Shown here one piece after another: positions 24,937 through 34,490 of a stretch of DNA of 64,000 nucleotides. The position numbers and the translations under genes were made by a program. Below the pieces are notes generated by a model. It was given only the letters and a program-made list of their open reading frames with translations, had not been told where the DNA came from and did no database searches. The stretch is taken from assembly GCA_025454955.1 (NCBI GenBank), contig JALONL010000027.1, positions 1 through 64,000 on the forward strand. Direction: 5' to 3'. Source of the DNA: Bacteroidia bacterium. Lineage in GTDB: Bacteria; Bacteroidota; Bacteroidia; Palsa-965. Each line of letters begins with the position of its first letter. The first letter of the stretch is position 1.

Positions 24937-25580
24937 AAAAGCATGTATTGAAAGTGGCCAAAACCGCCCGCTATTTCACCCTCGGAAACAGCGGCAGCGA
25001 AGTGCGAGAAGTATGGTTTGTATGCCACGGCTACGCACAACTGGCTTCCGAATTTCTGCAACAGTTTGCCACACTCCAACAACCCGGCCGCCTGCTGGTG
25101 GCACCCGAAGGCCTGCACCGCTTCTACCGCAAGGGCGGACGCGGCGAAGTGGCTGCTTCGTGGATGACCAGCGAAGACCGTCAGCACGACATTGAAGAAT
25201 ACGTGGCTGCCCTCAACGCCACCGCCGAAGAAGTGCTGCACACACTCCCGCAAAACGTGCGCATCATCGTCCTCGGATTTTCGCAGGGCGCCGCCACTGT
25301 ATGCCGCTGGCTGCAAAACGGCAAAATAAAAGCCGATGAACTTGTACTCTGGTGCGGCTTTTTCCCGCCCGATATGAAGCCGCCCGTATTGCCCCTGCAT
25401 ACTAAGCTAACCCTGCTTACGGCTTCCCACGACCGCTTTATTTCGCCCGAAGAAAACGAAGCGCAACTCCACGAACTGCGAAAGCAGCAGGTAGAATTCC
25501 GCCACCTGCCTTTTCAGGGCGAACATGAAATAGTTCCGGCAGCACTTGAGTTGCTTGTTCAGTTGCTTTCGCGCAATTGA
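24933..25580 (+). CDS. Alpha/beta hydrolase, carboxylesterase/phospholipase-like
   Basis: This 215-residue protein is a small cytoplasmic serine hydrolase. The nucleophile elbow is Gly115-Phe-Ser117-Gln-Gly119, the acid is the Asp in LTASHDRFISPEE, and the base is the His in FQGEHEIVPA, giving a full triad in the expected order. The family is that of carboxylesterase/phospholipase YpfH-like enzymes. It overlaps the upstream serine hydrolase by 4 bp, so both are likely made together and may act on related compounds on either side of the inner membrane. No signal peptide is present. Confidence 0.8.
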   Translation: MKKHVLKVAKTARYFTLGNSGSEVREVWFVCHGYAQLASEFLQQFATLQQPGRLLVAPEGLHRFYRKGGRGEVAASWMTSEDRQHDIEEYVAALNATAEEVLHTLPQNVRIIVLGFSQGAATVCRWLQNGKIKADELVLWCGFFPPDMKPPVLPLHTKLTLLTASHDRFISPEENEAQLHELRKQQVEFRHLPFQGEHEIVPAALELLVQLLSRN

Positions 25581-25644
25581 GACTTCACTTCGTTTGAGCC
25601 TGATAAGTAACCGGCAAACTGCTAACTGCTGTGGCTATCCTGTT

Positions 25645-25671
25645 TTTGCGGTGAGCAGTGTTGTATGTTTG
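25645..25671 (+). promoter_or_regulatory. Promoter-like TTTG / TATGTTTG pair
   Basis: TTTG at 25645-25648 and TATGTTTG at 25664-25671 resemble the -33 and -7 elements of Bacteroidota promoters, but the 15-bp spacer is shorter than the usual 17-23. The downstream ATG is 26 bp away. Confidence 0.45.
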
Positions 25672-25697
25672 TGGCAGTTAAACTATCTTTCCATGAT

Positions 25698-26303
25698 ATG
25701 AAAAAGCTCCTCATTACCTTTTCTCTTTTAATGGTTTCCCTTTCTGCGCTTCGTGCCCAGGGCACAATGGAAGGGGGCGTTTTTGCCGAGCAGTCGTTTT
25801 TCGGAAGCCGGGTGCAGCAGATGTACGGCTTAAGTTTCTATCTGCCTGTGCGCAATAAATTCACCTTAAACTGGAATCTGGGCATAGGCCCGCAAACCAA
25901 GGGCGGAATATATGCCCACGCTCCTGCAGGTTTGGTTACCGGGGTGTGGCTGCTGAGCCAGTTTGGAGGCGTTGACCGGCGTGTGATGAATGCGGCTGGT
26001 GTGCTGCTTGCGGTGTTGCCCGAAGGAGTAGGCTTGTACTTAAACGAGGAAGGCCGTTTCAGGCATCATCTCTCGTTTAATTTGCTGGGAATGGATTACT
26101 GGTACAGGCAAAATCCCTACAACGAAGTCGGTAAATTGTCGGCAACTATTCAGTACAGGCTCAAGGCCCTTCTCCGCGAAGATTTAAACTTTTTCATTTC
26201 GCCCACTGCCGGTGTCACCATGATTTACAATCCCGAAAACCGCATCAGCCGCTGGGGAATAAGATTAGGGGTGTGCATAGGTTTGATGAAAGAAAAGCAA
26301 TAA
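25698..26303 (+). CDS. Secreted, outer-membrane-like hypothetical protein
   Basis: This 201-residue protein starts with a signal peptide (MKKLLITFSLLMVSLSALRAQ). The body has strand-like stretches (FTLNWNLGIGPQTKGG, GLVTGVWLLSQFGG, FFISPTAGVTMIY) and ends RWGIRLGVCIGLMKEKQ; this suits a small barrel but lacks the usual terminal aromatic residue. The family is not recognised. The ATG was chosen over a GTG-type start 11 codons upstream because it begins the signal peptide and lies after the promoter-like pair. Confidence 0.55.
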   Translation: MKKLLITFSLLMVSLSALRAQGTMEGGVFAEQSFFGSRVQQMYGLSFYLPVRNKFTLNWNLGIGPQTKGGIYAHAPAGLVTGVWLLSQFGGVDRRVMNAAGVLLAVLPEGVGLYLNEEGRFRHHLSFNLLGMDYWYRQNPYNEVGKLSATIQYRLKALLREDLNFFISPTAGVTMIYNPENRISRWGIRLGVCIGLMKEKQ

Positions 26304-26907
26304 ATGCAATGTAAGGTTTTTTGCAGCCTTGCGTGTAACCGTTCAAAAGCAGGATTAGCTAACCGGAAAATCCAGCTAAATCAAGCGCGATTATTTTCTC
26401 AAAAACATTGTGAGCAGGCTAAACTTTGCCCTTCAATTTTATTTCTTCCGTTTTGTGTAATATTTTTCCTGTTTACCTTCCAAAGAACAGGCATGAGGTA
26501 TCAAATTCATCCCCTCAATTATAACCGGTTATGGTAAAATGAACCCACCGGCCAAAGGCCGGAATTAATTTTAAGCGTGATAAAATATGTTTGTGAGATG
26601 ATTGTTATCAGTTGCCGGCAAGTGCTGTTTTAAATACCTTACTTAAATTAGATCATCAGGTATTGTTTCTTCGGAGCAATAAATTTTGCCGATGATTTTG
26701 GTTTTTTCTTCGATAAGTTTATTTCAGAAGCCATAATCAGATATATAATAATTCCATCTATTAATTGAAGGATGCGTTTTTTTATGCCCGAAACCTGTGA
26801 CAACGTGTAGTTTTGCAATATTAATATCGCAAATAAACGGCAACTTTTAATACAAACTTGTCGTACACGGCCTATATTTGGTGAGAACAACATAGCCCAC
26901 CCCTGTA
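26304..26907. other. Intergenic region, about 600 bp
   Basis: No convincing gene. A small CCGGCC/GGCCGG hairpin lies at 26548-26562, followed by an A/T-rich stretch that might weakly terminate the upstream gene. On the minus strand a 28-codon frame (26648-26734) encodes a Lys-rich peptide; it is too short to judge. A -7 box for the MarR gene lies near the right end. Confidence 0.5.
26873..26880 (+). promoter_or_regulatory. TAnnTTTG-type -7 box of the MarR gene
   Basis: TATATTTG matches the consensus and ends 27 bp before the ATG. Confidence 0.45.
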
Positions 26908-27345
26908 ATGTCTAAGAAAAAACAATCCCAGAATCGTAACCGTAGAACAGGTTACCTGCTTTGGCAAGTAAGCAACACTTGGCAGCGAAACATTAAGATC
27001 GTACTCGACCCGCTCGATCTTACGCATGTACAATACCTGCTTCTCGAAACACTCGAACAGTTAAAGACCGACGGAGAGCCCGCCACCCAGGTAAAGCTCG
27101 CCCGCGAAGCCGGCACCGATGTAATGATGACATCGAAAGTGCTACGTGTGCTTGAGCAAAAGAAATGGGTAAGCCGCAAAGCCAACCGCGCCGACGCGCG
27201 CGCGTTTCATATTGCGCTTACACCTGCCGGCGAACGCGTGGTTTCAAAAGCCCGTCAGTTGGTAAACGATGCCGACCGTAACTTCTTCAGCTCAATTTCA
27301 AAGCCTGAAAAGTTTAACGACAATTTGTCGTCGCTGGCCGGTTAA
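26908..27345 (+). CDS. MarR-family transcriptional regulator
   Basis: This 145-residue winged-helix protein fits the MarR family. The N-terminal helix (LLWQVSNTWQRNI) leads to LDLTHVQYLLLETLEQL, the recognition region with KLAREAGTDVMMTSKVLRVLEQKKWVSRK, and the wing with DARAFHIALTPAGERVV. The length is usual. The ligand is unknown. It is convergent with the DUF4836-like operon (7 bp between stops), so it has no obvious target beside it apart from its own promoter. Confidence 0.9.
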   Translation: MSKKKQSQNRNRRTGYLLWQVSNTWQRNIKIVLDPLDLTHVQYLLLETLEQLKTDGEPATQVKLAREAGTDVMMTSKVLRVLEQKKWVSRKANRADARAFHIALTPAGERVVSKARQLVNDADRNFFSSISKPEKFNDNLSSLAG

Positions 27346-27352
27346 ACGCACT

Positions 27353-28867
27353 TCACTTTTGTTGCATCAGCCATGCCGACTCGCGCAGTAAATCGCGGAG
27401 TTGCAGCATGGCATTGATGCGTGTATCTGTAAACGACAGCCTGAACTCGTCGCTGTAATGGCCATTGCCTGCATATACCGGGCGTGTAAGTTCTGCGCTC
27501 GTTGTATGTTTGCTTAGCAGTTGTGCTATGCTCAGCCATTGCGGAGGCCAGTCGCTGTGGGTAGAGGCCAGTTTTGGCAGCAGTTCCGGAAGTTGGAGTT
27601 GTGCGCTCAGTATTTGCTGTTCGGATGTTTTGGTCAACACTGTAAATGGCCCGGCGAAGAAGGTGCTTACATACAGTTGTCCTTTTTCGGTCCATGCAGT
27701 TTTGCGCAGGGTGCCGGTGGCCATTGTCCATGCTTTTTTGTTTTGCTGCAGATTGCTGTCGGCGGCGGCGGCGCGGCCGAATATCCCGGCCACGGCTGCT
27801 TCGTTTTTCATTGTATAAACGCAGGTGTGGCCAAACTCAACGGCTTTGCTGCTTACTTCGCGCTGTACAGTGTTGAAGTTTTCGTCCATTACCGTTTCGG
27901 TGTAGTGCGAGGTGTAGTGCAGCGTGTCATTCAGCATTACGGTACACTGACCGGTGAGTTGTGCGGCAAGTTCGCGGCAAAGTTCGTTGTCGTCGAAGAA
28001 AAGATCGGCGGCGGGGTGTTTGTATAGTGTGGAAGTATTGATGTGCCAGAAACCCAGCCGGGCTGACCGGGATAACACGGCCTGCGCGGCAACCGGAGCC
28101 TGGCTGTCTTCCACAATGTGGCGTTTAACCAGCACTTCGCCATCGCGGAAATCGGCGCTGAGATGGAGTTGCGACATAGTACCAAACAAAGCCGCCAACT
28201 GCGCCGATTGTGAAAACGAAATGGCCTCGGCCGGATTTACCCACAGGCTGAGGTCGAATTCCTCCAGCACACTGCTGCAAAACTCTTCGTTTGATGCAAT
28301 GGAATTTGCTTCGGGCAAAACCAGCAACTGAGCCAGCATGGCCGCATTGGCCGCCGTTTCGTGGTTGCCCACGGGGTAGAGCAGGAGTGCTGCATCGGCA
28401 TTCCAGCCCAGCACCGCGCCCGACGAATCGAGAGCCAAACAGCCTTTGCCAGCGGGCGAGAGCAAAATTTCGCGGCCAAGTTCGGGGCTGCGCATCAGTT
28501 TCCCGAAGGCGGCACTGTCTTTCAGTTCGATGGCTGCACCGGCCCAGGCGCTTTCGTTTTGGCGGAAGAGAAACAACTGCACATCGGCCGTTTGCGCCAC
28601 ACCGCCGCCTTTGTAGTCTTGCCACACACGGCTTAAAGCGGCCAATTGTTTGTTTACCGCATCGCCGCCGCGTTCGGGCAGAAGTTGTCCGCCGCCTTTG
28701 GCATTGAGTGCCAGTTCGCGCATATCGGCCGTGAGCACCAGCACTGCATTGCGCGGAATGAAGCGCGCCTGCACAGGCACCGTGCGGCGAAAAAAGAAAT
28801 AGCCCGCCAGCGCACCAATTGCGCCGAGAAACAAAAGCGAGAGAATGGTAAGCCGCAGGTATTTCAT
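27353..28867 (-). CDS. DUF4836-like envelope protein, last gene of a four-gene operon
   Basis: This 504-residue protein has an N-terminal membrane segment (LTILSLLFLGAIGALAGYFFF) that is more like an anchor than a cleaved signal. The mature part opens FIPRNAVLVLTADMRELALNAKGG, matching the opening of the two larger proteins encoded upstream (IPAxAxxVxxxN). It is shorter and more divergent than they are, with no repeats or catalytic motifs that I recognise. The gap to the upstream gene is 6 bp. It probably faces the periplasm and may act with the other operon products. Confidence 0.6.
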   Translation of the reverse strand: MKYLRLTILSLLFLGAIGALAGYFFFRRTVPVQARFIPRNAVLVLTADMRELALNAKGGGQLLPERGGDAVNKQLAALSRVWQDYKGGGVAQTADVQLFLFRQNESAWAGAAIELKDSAAFGKLMRSPELGREILLSPAGKGCLALDSSGAVLGWNADAALLLYPVGNHETAANAAMLAQLLVLPEANSIASNEEFCSSVLEEFDLSLWVNPAEAISFSQSAQLAALFGTMSQLHLSADFRDGEVLVKRHIVEDSQAPVAAQAVLSRSARLGFWHINTSTLYKHPAADLFFDDNELCRELAAQLTGQCTVMLNDTLHYTSHYTETVMDENFNTVQREVSSKAVEFGHTCVYTMKNEAAVAGIFGRAAAADSNLQQNKKAWTMATGTLRKTAWTEKGQLYVSTFFAGPFTVLTKTSEQQILSAQLQLPELLPKLASTHSDWPPQWLSIAQLLSKHTTSAELTRPVYAGNGHYSDEFRLSFTDTRINAMLQLRDLLRESAWLMQQK

Positions 28868-28873
28868 GGCCGG

Positions 28874-31258
28874 TTAATATTCTTTTTTCAGCGAATAAAT
28901 AAGCCGCATTATGCGCAGCATATTCAGGTAGCCGTAGCCGGGCGTGGCTTCGTCGTTGGTAAATGCGTTTACAACTACCATCGGACTGCCTCCCGGCCCG
29001 CGTTTGCCTGCAAAGGTCATGCGGTTTATGTGTTTGCCCTGTTGGCTGCGCTGGCCTGCATTGCCCGAATTATAATCGCCGCGACGGCTCATGATTAAGC
29101 GTGTACGCTCGGCATCCCACCAGCCCGCCAGCGGACTTTTGCGAAGCTGTTTCTTTTCGCCACGGCTCAGGCTAATGTGTTTCGGATAACCCTTTTTGAA
29201 ATAGTTAGTGGCCAGAATGCTGTCGTTGGTGATGATGAGGTTGCCGTTTGAAATGGTGAGGTAATTGATGTCCCAATTGGATGAACCCGAGGATATGATG
29301 TAGCCGGAATGATAAGGAGTAAGCCAGCCGGCACGTACAGCAGTGCCAATAATTTCATTTATCCGGGTTTCATTTCCGAGCGAAGCCGCAAACACATATT
29401 CAGGTATAACTATGGTTTCCTGCCGGGTTACCGGTTTGTACTGGTAATTATCATCATACTCATAGGTCTCGTATGAAATTGTGCGGGGCACAAAATCAGT
29501 AATAGCAAATACCATATCGCCTCCCAACAAATTCGGGATCAGGTCTTGTGTGGCAACCATACGATATAATGTAAGAATTCCGGTATAGTAGCTCGCGTAT
29601 TGGTTATCAAGCATCATATTCAGAACCGCAATATAATCGTCGTAAACCCTTCCGCCGAACATGGCCAATTTTTTCGGATCGAAAGAAATTGCGGTGATAG
29701 AGACCGGCCCCGATTTTATGTAGCGCAGTAAACTCTTGTTTACTTTACCTGCAAGCAGTCCTTTGGTAAGAGAAGCCGCCGAGGGATTGAAAAAATAATT
29801 TTGTTGTATTTGCAGATAGTTGTTTCTTAACGAAGCAGTACCGGCCATACCGCTGCCTGCCCACATACTTTGAGCAAAAATGGCTTCAATGGCAGCCAGC
29901 TTACGCAGCCTGTTGGCAATCAGAGAATCATTGTTCGGAGTACCATATTCATAGTATGGATACATAGATGAATATAGGTCTATCTGGTTTTTCCAGCCAA
30001 ACACTATTTTTTTACCCATGTTATAAATAAAGGTCACATCGCTGTTGCCTGATGCCGCTTCTTTGAAATGAGGTTCATTGGCAATGCCCGAAACCAGAGG
30101 TTTACGGGTAATTTCATCAAGATATTTTAGTAAGTTATTTGTTACGAATGAATCACCCAGAGAGTCATATCGTGTGTCGGGAAAAAGAAAATAAGAGTCA
30201 TTGTATGTGTATTCTTTCCATGTGGCAGAAGAGTCATTTTGTTCGGTAAATGTGGTATCGGCTAATGGATCGGGATATTGTTCTTCGTAATTATTCGGAT
30301 AATTATATGGTTCGGAGTAGTAATTATTATATTGATTGTTGCGACGATTTTTTATTGCCTGTAGGGTAGAATCATCGAGCAGAAGTTCCTTTGGAATGCG
30401 TTCTTCCTGTAGTTTGCGACGCATGGGTTTCATCATGCTGTCTAAATCATCCTGAAAGGAGGTTTTAAATATTTCGCCTTTTTTCTGCCGTTTTTCCCTG
30501 TTTTTTGCCACGGCCTGATAAATTGAATCGCCAAGCCGGTAGTTGTTTGCCGAAAGCATTTTCTGAAATTCTTCTTCTACTGCATTGTATTCCGATTCGG
30601 CTTTTTCTGCAATATATAAATTGGCACGAAGAAGCGAATCTGCTTTGGCCATTGAATCGACCAGCATTCGTAAACTTTTTTTAGATTCTGTTATCAGCGA
30701 ATGCCGGTACTCATAATCAGCCAGCAGCAGCCATGCCACACTTCCGTTGCAGGCCACAGTTACCCGGCCTTTGTGCATGTACGTAAAATTTCCGCGCTGC
30801 GCGGTTTTGGCCGAATCGGCGAATAGGTGTGCCGACGACCAGTTGAGAAACGTTTGCCGGTTGTCGAGTGTAAATGCGTAGGCCCAGAACGAAAGTGTAT
30901 CGTTCATGTCGTGATACACGTACATCGGGTCGGTGGTGCTGAGGCCCAATGCGGCGGGTTGTGAGGCGGCGGTGTAGAGGAAATTCAGTACCGAATCGGT
31001 TTGGGCGCGGTTGAGCGACGAGAGGCCCTGTGTGTAGTCGGGCATTTCCCAAACCGAGCTTCCGGAGGTAAACAGTTCGTTGCGCAATTCATCCTGCAGC
31101 TGTTTGCTGCCCGCCACCGGGCCCTGGTTTATTCTGAAAACGGCCACTGCATCGGCCGGAATAAAGGCTTCGGGTTTTTGGGCAAAGGCAAAAAGAGTAA
31201 TTGAAACAAATGCAGCGGTGAGCAGTGAGTGAAGATTGATTTTTTTTGAGCGTGGCAT
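28874..31258 (-). CDS. DUF4836-like secreted protein, paralog B
   Basis: This 794-residue protein has a signal peptide (LLTAAFVSITLFAFAQ) and starts its mature part with FIPADAVAVFRINQGPVAG. A charged, helical, Tyr/Asn-rich middle region (about 190-320) is followed by conserved blocks shared with the next upstream gene: KVNKSLLRYIKSGPVSI, GGDMVFAITDFVPRT, YDDNYQYKPV and SPLAGWWDAERTRL. It looks like a DUF4836-type protein of unknown role. There is no T9SS tail. The 39-bp gap to the upstream paralog suggests the same transcript. The large size with no enzymatic motif suggests a structural or binding role in the periplasm or outer membrane. Confidence 0.65.
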   Translation of the reverse strand: MPRSKKINLHSLLTAAFVSITLFAFAQKPEAFIPADAVAVFRINQGPVAGSKQLQDELRNELFTSGSSVWEMPDYTQGLSSLNRAQTDSVLNFLYTAASQPAALGLSTTDPMYVYHDMNDTLSFWAYAFTLDNRQTFLNWSSAHLFADSAKTAQRGNFTYMHKGRVTVACNGSVAWLLLADYEYRHSLITESKKSLRMLVDSMAKADSLLRANLYIAEKAESEYNAVEEEFQKMLSANNYRLGDSIYQAVAKNREKRQKKGEIFKTSFQDDLDSMMKPMRRKLQEERIPKELLLDDSTLQAIKNRRNNQYNNYYSEPYNYPNNYEEQYPDPLADTTFTEQNDSSATWKEYTYNDSYFLFPDTRYDSLGDSFVTNNLLKYLDEITRKPLVSGIANEPHFKEAASGNSDVTFIYNMGKKIVFGWKNQIDLYSSMYPYYEYGTPNNDSLIANRLRKLAAIEAIFAQSMWAGSGMAGTASLRNNYLQIQQNYFFNPSAASLTKGLLAGKVNKSLLRYIKSGPVSITAISFDPKKLAMFGGRVYDDYIAVLNMMLDNQYASYYTGILTLYRMVATQDLIPNLLGGDMVFAITDFVPRTISYETYEYDDNYQYKPVTRQETIVIPEYVFAASLGNETRINEIIGTAVRAGWLTPYHSGYIISSGSSNWDINYLTISNGNLIITNDSILATNYFKKGYPKHISLSRGEKKQLRKSPLAGWWDAERTRLIMSRRGDYNSGNAGQRSQQGKHINRMTFAGKRGPGGSPMVVVNAFTNDEATPGYGYLNMLRIMRLIYSLKKEY

Positions 31259-31296
31259 TTTTTTGAAATCTGTTTGAGGTTATATACTGTCTGAGG

Positions 31297-33720
31297 TTAG
31301 AATGATCTGTCGAGATTCTGCATAAGCCGCATCATGCGCAGTATGCGTATGTAGCCGTAATCGGGCAGGCCGTCGTCGGTAAACACGGCCGAGAACTCGA
31401 TCTGGTTGGAGCCGCCGGAGCCGCGTCGTCCGCGAAACATTACGCGGTTGGTTATTTTGGCCACGCGTTCGCTGCGGCGGCCGCTTCGTTCCTGATATTG
31501 GCCGCGCTGCTGCATGGTGAGGCGTGTGCGCTCGGCATCCCACCAGCCGGTTACGGGGCTTTTGCGCATATCACGGCGTTCGCGGCGGTTGAGGGCTTTG
31601 CTGCGTGAGTAGCCTTTCGAAATATAATCGTTGGCCAATATGCTGTCGTTGGTAATTACAAACACGCCTTTCTGAAAGGCAATGTAAATGATTCCGAATT
31701 CGCGCGGCACTTCGCGCAGCACGTAGTAGTTTTTGTAAGGGAAAATTACATTGGCCCGCACACCAATTTCGATAATGTCGCGCATCTTGTCTTTACGGCC
31801 AATCTTTGCCGCAAACACAAACTCGGGCATGAGTTGTGTTTCGGTTTTTTCTACCATGCGGTACTGGAAATTATCGTCGTAATCGTAAGTGGTATAAGTG
31901 CGTGTGCGCGGCACCAGGTCGGTTAACGCAAACACGGCATCGCCGCTGAAAAGATTATACATTACATCTTCATCCAGAAAAACCCGGTAAAGCGATGTAA
32001 GGTGCGCCAGCATAAATTCGCCCGAACCGTACATGGAAGAATACATCATCAGTTGCATATACTCACGATACGCGCGCGAACTGAGGCGAACCACTTTTTC
32101 GGGACTGGCCGAAACACCCATTACCGAATACGGATTGGTTTTTACATAACGCAGCAAACCCTTATCCACTTTGCCTTTAAACAGGCCTTTGGTTAATTCA
32201 GTTACTTCGTTGTTAAAGAAAAACTGCTGCGTAAGTTTCATCTCCGAACCATTGAAACGCACACCTCCGGTAAATCCGGCACCGTACCACACGCTTGCCC
32301 TGAAAAGCGAATCGGCAATGTGCATTTTTTTCTTTTTCCGTTCGACACGGTTCATTGTGCCGTCGCTGTCGTAAAAATCATAGTAGCTGCGGCGGTTTAC
32401 CTCCCGCATCCATTCCTGCTGTATCATGCGGCTGTAGCTGAAATAGTACACGGCATCAAACTGCTGCTTTGCTGCGGCAGCAAAATGCGGTTCGGCTCCA
32501 ATAGATTGTGAGGGCGCGAGCCGGCTTAATTCATTGAGGTAGGCTACAAAGTTGCGGTTTACAAGCGAGTCGCGTTTGTTGTTTTCGGCCCGTGTAAGGC
32601 TGTAGTAATTTAGCAGCGATTCATCTAAAGTCACGTCACGAGAAGGTTCTACAATTTCGTCCGGTGCATTCTCTCCTTCCACCATCACACTCACACCCTG
32701 CATATTTTCCTCATGTGGAGGTATGTCCATCACCATTATTTCTTCGGTACGTGGGTAATTGTTTCCGGTTTCTTTTCTTTTCAGTGCATCAGGCACATGT
32801 TTGTCTATGTATTCATCGCGTAGCGCATCAATTTTTTCTTCTACTTCTACGTCTAATGAAGATTCGATGGTTTGTTTTTTTCTGCGGCGCAGTTCGCGGT
32901 CTTTCATTACGGCATTTGCAATTGAATCGCGCATTTTGAAGTTGCGGCCGTTGAGTTTTTCGTAGAAGGCGTTTTCGGCGGCATCGTAGGCCGAGTCTCG
33001 ACGGTAGATTTCTTTGTACTGAATAGCATCCTTCATTGCAACTTCGACTGCCATCATCGAATCGGCCATTCTTATCGAATCAACAAGCAGCCTGAGTTTT
33101 AGCTGTTGTTCGTTTTCATAAACCGGTTCGGCAATGGCTTCCACCACCTCTCCATATTCATAATTTCTATCTGTCAATGTATTGGTATGGTAATAATTGG
33201 GCAGAAAAACCCACCCAAACCTGCCGTCGGTGGCCACTGCAATATGTTCGTGCAGTATATACGTAAAGCTGTTTGCCGCGATGCGTTCCAGTTTGGCAGC
33301 ACCCGGAAAAAGATGTGCGGCCGACCAGTCCAGAAAACGATCTTTATTGTCGAGCACAAACACAAATGCCGTTACTTCGAGTGTATCACGTTCGTCGAAA
33401 TAATTAAACATGGGCTGTGTGGCGCTTATTCCGGCATTTACCGGGTTTATGGCCACCAATTTGAGAAATGCAAACAACGAATCGCGCTGCGGGCCTTCGA
33501 GCGAGGTTGTGCCTTCCACATAGCGGCTCATGCGTGCAAACGGGGCACCGCTGCCAAACATCTGCTCGTGTAGTTGCTGCTGCAACTGTGCATCGGCGGC
33601 CACCGGGCCGGGGTTAAACTGCGCCACCATTAAGGCCTGTGCGGGAATTACAGAGGCGGGCTGCTGTGCGGTAAGGCATATACCAGGCAGCAGAAACGCT
33701 GCAATGAGGAGATATTTCAT
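31297..33720 (-). CDS. DUF4836-like secreted protein, paralog A
   Basis: This 807-residue protein has a signal peptide (MKYLLIAAFLLPGICLTAQQ) and a mature part starting VIPAQALMVAQFNPGPVAA. It is collinear with the next gene downstream: KVDKGLLRYVKTNPYSV, SGDAVFALTDLVPRT, YDDNFQYRMV and SPVTGWWDAERTRL correspond block by block. A Lys/Arg/Glu-rich helical region (about 195-320) sits before these. Its ATG overlaps the stop of the upstream lipoprotein gene by 4 bp, indicating coupled translation. The function is unknown. Confidence 0.65.
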   Translation of the reverse strand: MKYLLIAAFLLPGICLTAQQPASVIPAQALMVAQFNPGPVAADAQLQQQLHEQMFGSGAPFARMSRYVEGTTSLEGPQRDSLFAFLKLVAINPVNAGISATQPMFNYFDERDTLEVTAFVFVLDNKDRFLDWSAAHLFPGAAKLERIAANSFTYILHEHIAVATDGRFGWVFLPNYYHTNTLTDRNYEYGEVVEAIAEPVYENEQQLKLRLLVDSIRMADSMMAVEVAMKDAIQYKEIYRRDSAYDAAENAFYEKLNGRNFKMRDSIANAVMKDRELRRRKKQTIESSLDVEVEEKIDALRDEYIDKHVPDALKRKETGNNYPRTEEIMVMDIPPHEENMQGVSVMVEGENAPDEIVEPSRDVTLDESLLNYYSLTRAENNKRDSLVNRNFVAYLNELSRLAPSQSIGAEPHFAAAAKQQFDAVYYFSYSRMIQQEWMREVNRRSYYDFYDSDGTMNRVERKKKKMHIADSLFRASVWYGAGFTGGVRFNGSEMKLTQQFFFNNEVTELTKGLFKGKVDKGLLRYVKTNPYSVMGVSASPEKVVRLSSRAYREYMQLMMYSSMYGSGEFMLAHLTSLYRVFLDEDVMYNLFSGDAVFALTDLVPRTRTYTTYDYDDNFQYRMVEKTETQLMPEFVFAAKIGRKDKMRDIIEIGVRANVIFPYKNYYVLREVPREFGIIYIAFQKGVFVITNDSILANDYISKGYSRSKALNRRERRDMRKSPVTGWWDAERTRLTMQQRGQYQERSGRRSERVAKITNRVMFRGRRGSGGSNQIEFSAVFTDDGLPDYGYIRILRMMRLMQNLDRSF

Positions 33721-34409
33721 TTGAGGGAAATGGTGTTGGCTAGTGTTTTACGCCCTTCGGCAAGTTCGAGCATGTTCTGGCGCAGCATTACCGAGCGGCC
33801 GTCTTTCGAAATCTGTGCGCCGGGGTTGCTGCATCGGGCCACGGGTTTGGCAAAACGAAAAATGCAGGTGTAATTGGCCTGACGAAGTATGTTGCGGTCG
33901 GTAACGCCGAGGCGCGGTGAGGTTTTGGACGCATCGTAATGACTGCTGCGCGAAAATGTATTGCCGCTGTAGCTGAAATTGTCGCGCGCTTCGGGAATGC
34001 CTTTTTTGTTGCGGCTGAATGAGGCCGAAAGGTTTTCGAGCGCCAGATCAAGCTGCTCGATGGTGGCAAAATTGCAGCGGAGTATGTAAATGTAGTTTAC
34101 CCAGTCGCGGGTTATGGTGACTTTGCTGATGCCGGGCTGCCGCGCGAGTACGCTTTGTGCTTTGGTAAGGTCGCGTTCTATTTCCTCGCGGCGCGGTACG
34201 CGGTAGCCGTCGCTGCTGTCGCGTTTCATGATGCCGTCTAAACTTATTTTGCTGCGGCTCATGTTTACAGTATAAACAAAAGTACCGCTGCCGTTGGCGG
34301 CAATGTTTACCTCTTCGGTAATTTCAAAACAGCCCGACATTAAAATTACGAGCGGGAAAACCAGCAATAAGAGGTACTTACGTATGTATGGAAAGGCAGA
34401 AACAGGCAT
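33717..34409 (-). CDS. Lipoprotein, first gene of the DUF4836-like operon
   Basis: This 230-residue protein has a lipoprotein signal (LLLLVFPLVILMSGC) with the lipobox LMSGC. The mature part starts FEITEEVNIAANGSGTFVYTVNMS and has alternating strands and helices with no recognised motif. The 11 residues before the hydrophobic core are unusually polar, so an internal start is possible, but none is an ATG. It overlaps the first DUF4836-like gene by 4 bp. As the leader gene of the operon it may anchor or target the larger proteins to the outer membrane. It is divergent from the acyltransferase gene. Confidence 0.65.
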   Translation of the reverse strand: MPVSAFPYIRKYLLLLVFPLVILMSGCFEITEEVNIAANGSGTFVYTVNMSRSKISLDGIMKRDSSDGYRVPRREEIERDLTKAQSVLARQPGISKVTITRDWVNYIYILRCNFATIEQLDLALENLSASFSRNKKGIPEARDNFSYSGNTFSRSSHYDASKTSPRLGVTDRNILRQANYTCIFRFAKPVARCSNPGAQISKDGRSVMLRQNMLELAEGRKTLANTISLK

Positions 34410-34490
34410 TCTTTTGCGGGATTATTACCGAAATGTAAACGGCACGCGTAAAAATACGAAATTCGCACACAGCCCATTGCTCAGCTCCTC

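Noticed and set aside
26648..26734. 28-codon Lys-rich minus-strand frame
   Set aside because: Too short, no recognisable start context or homolog; left unannotated.
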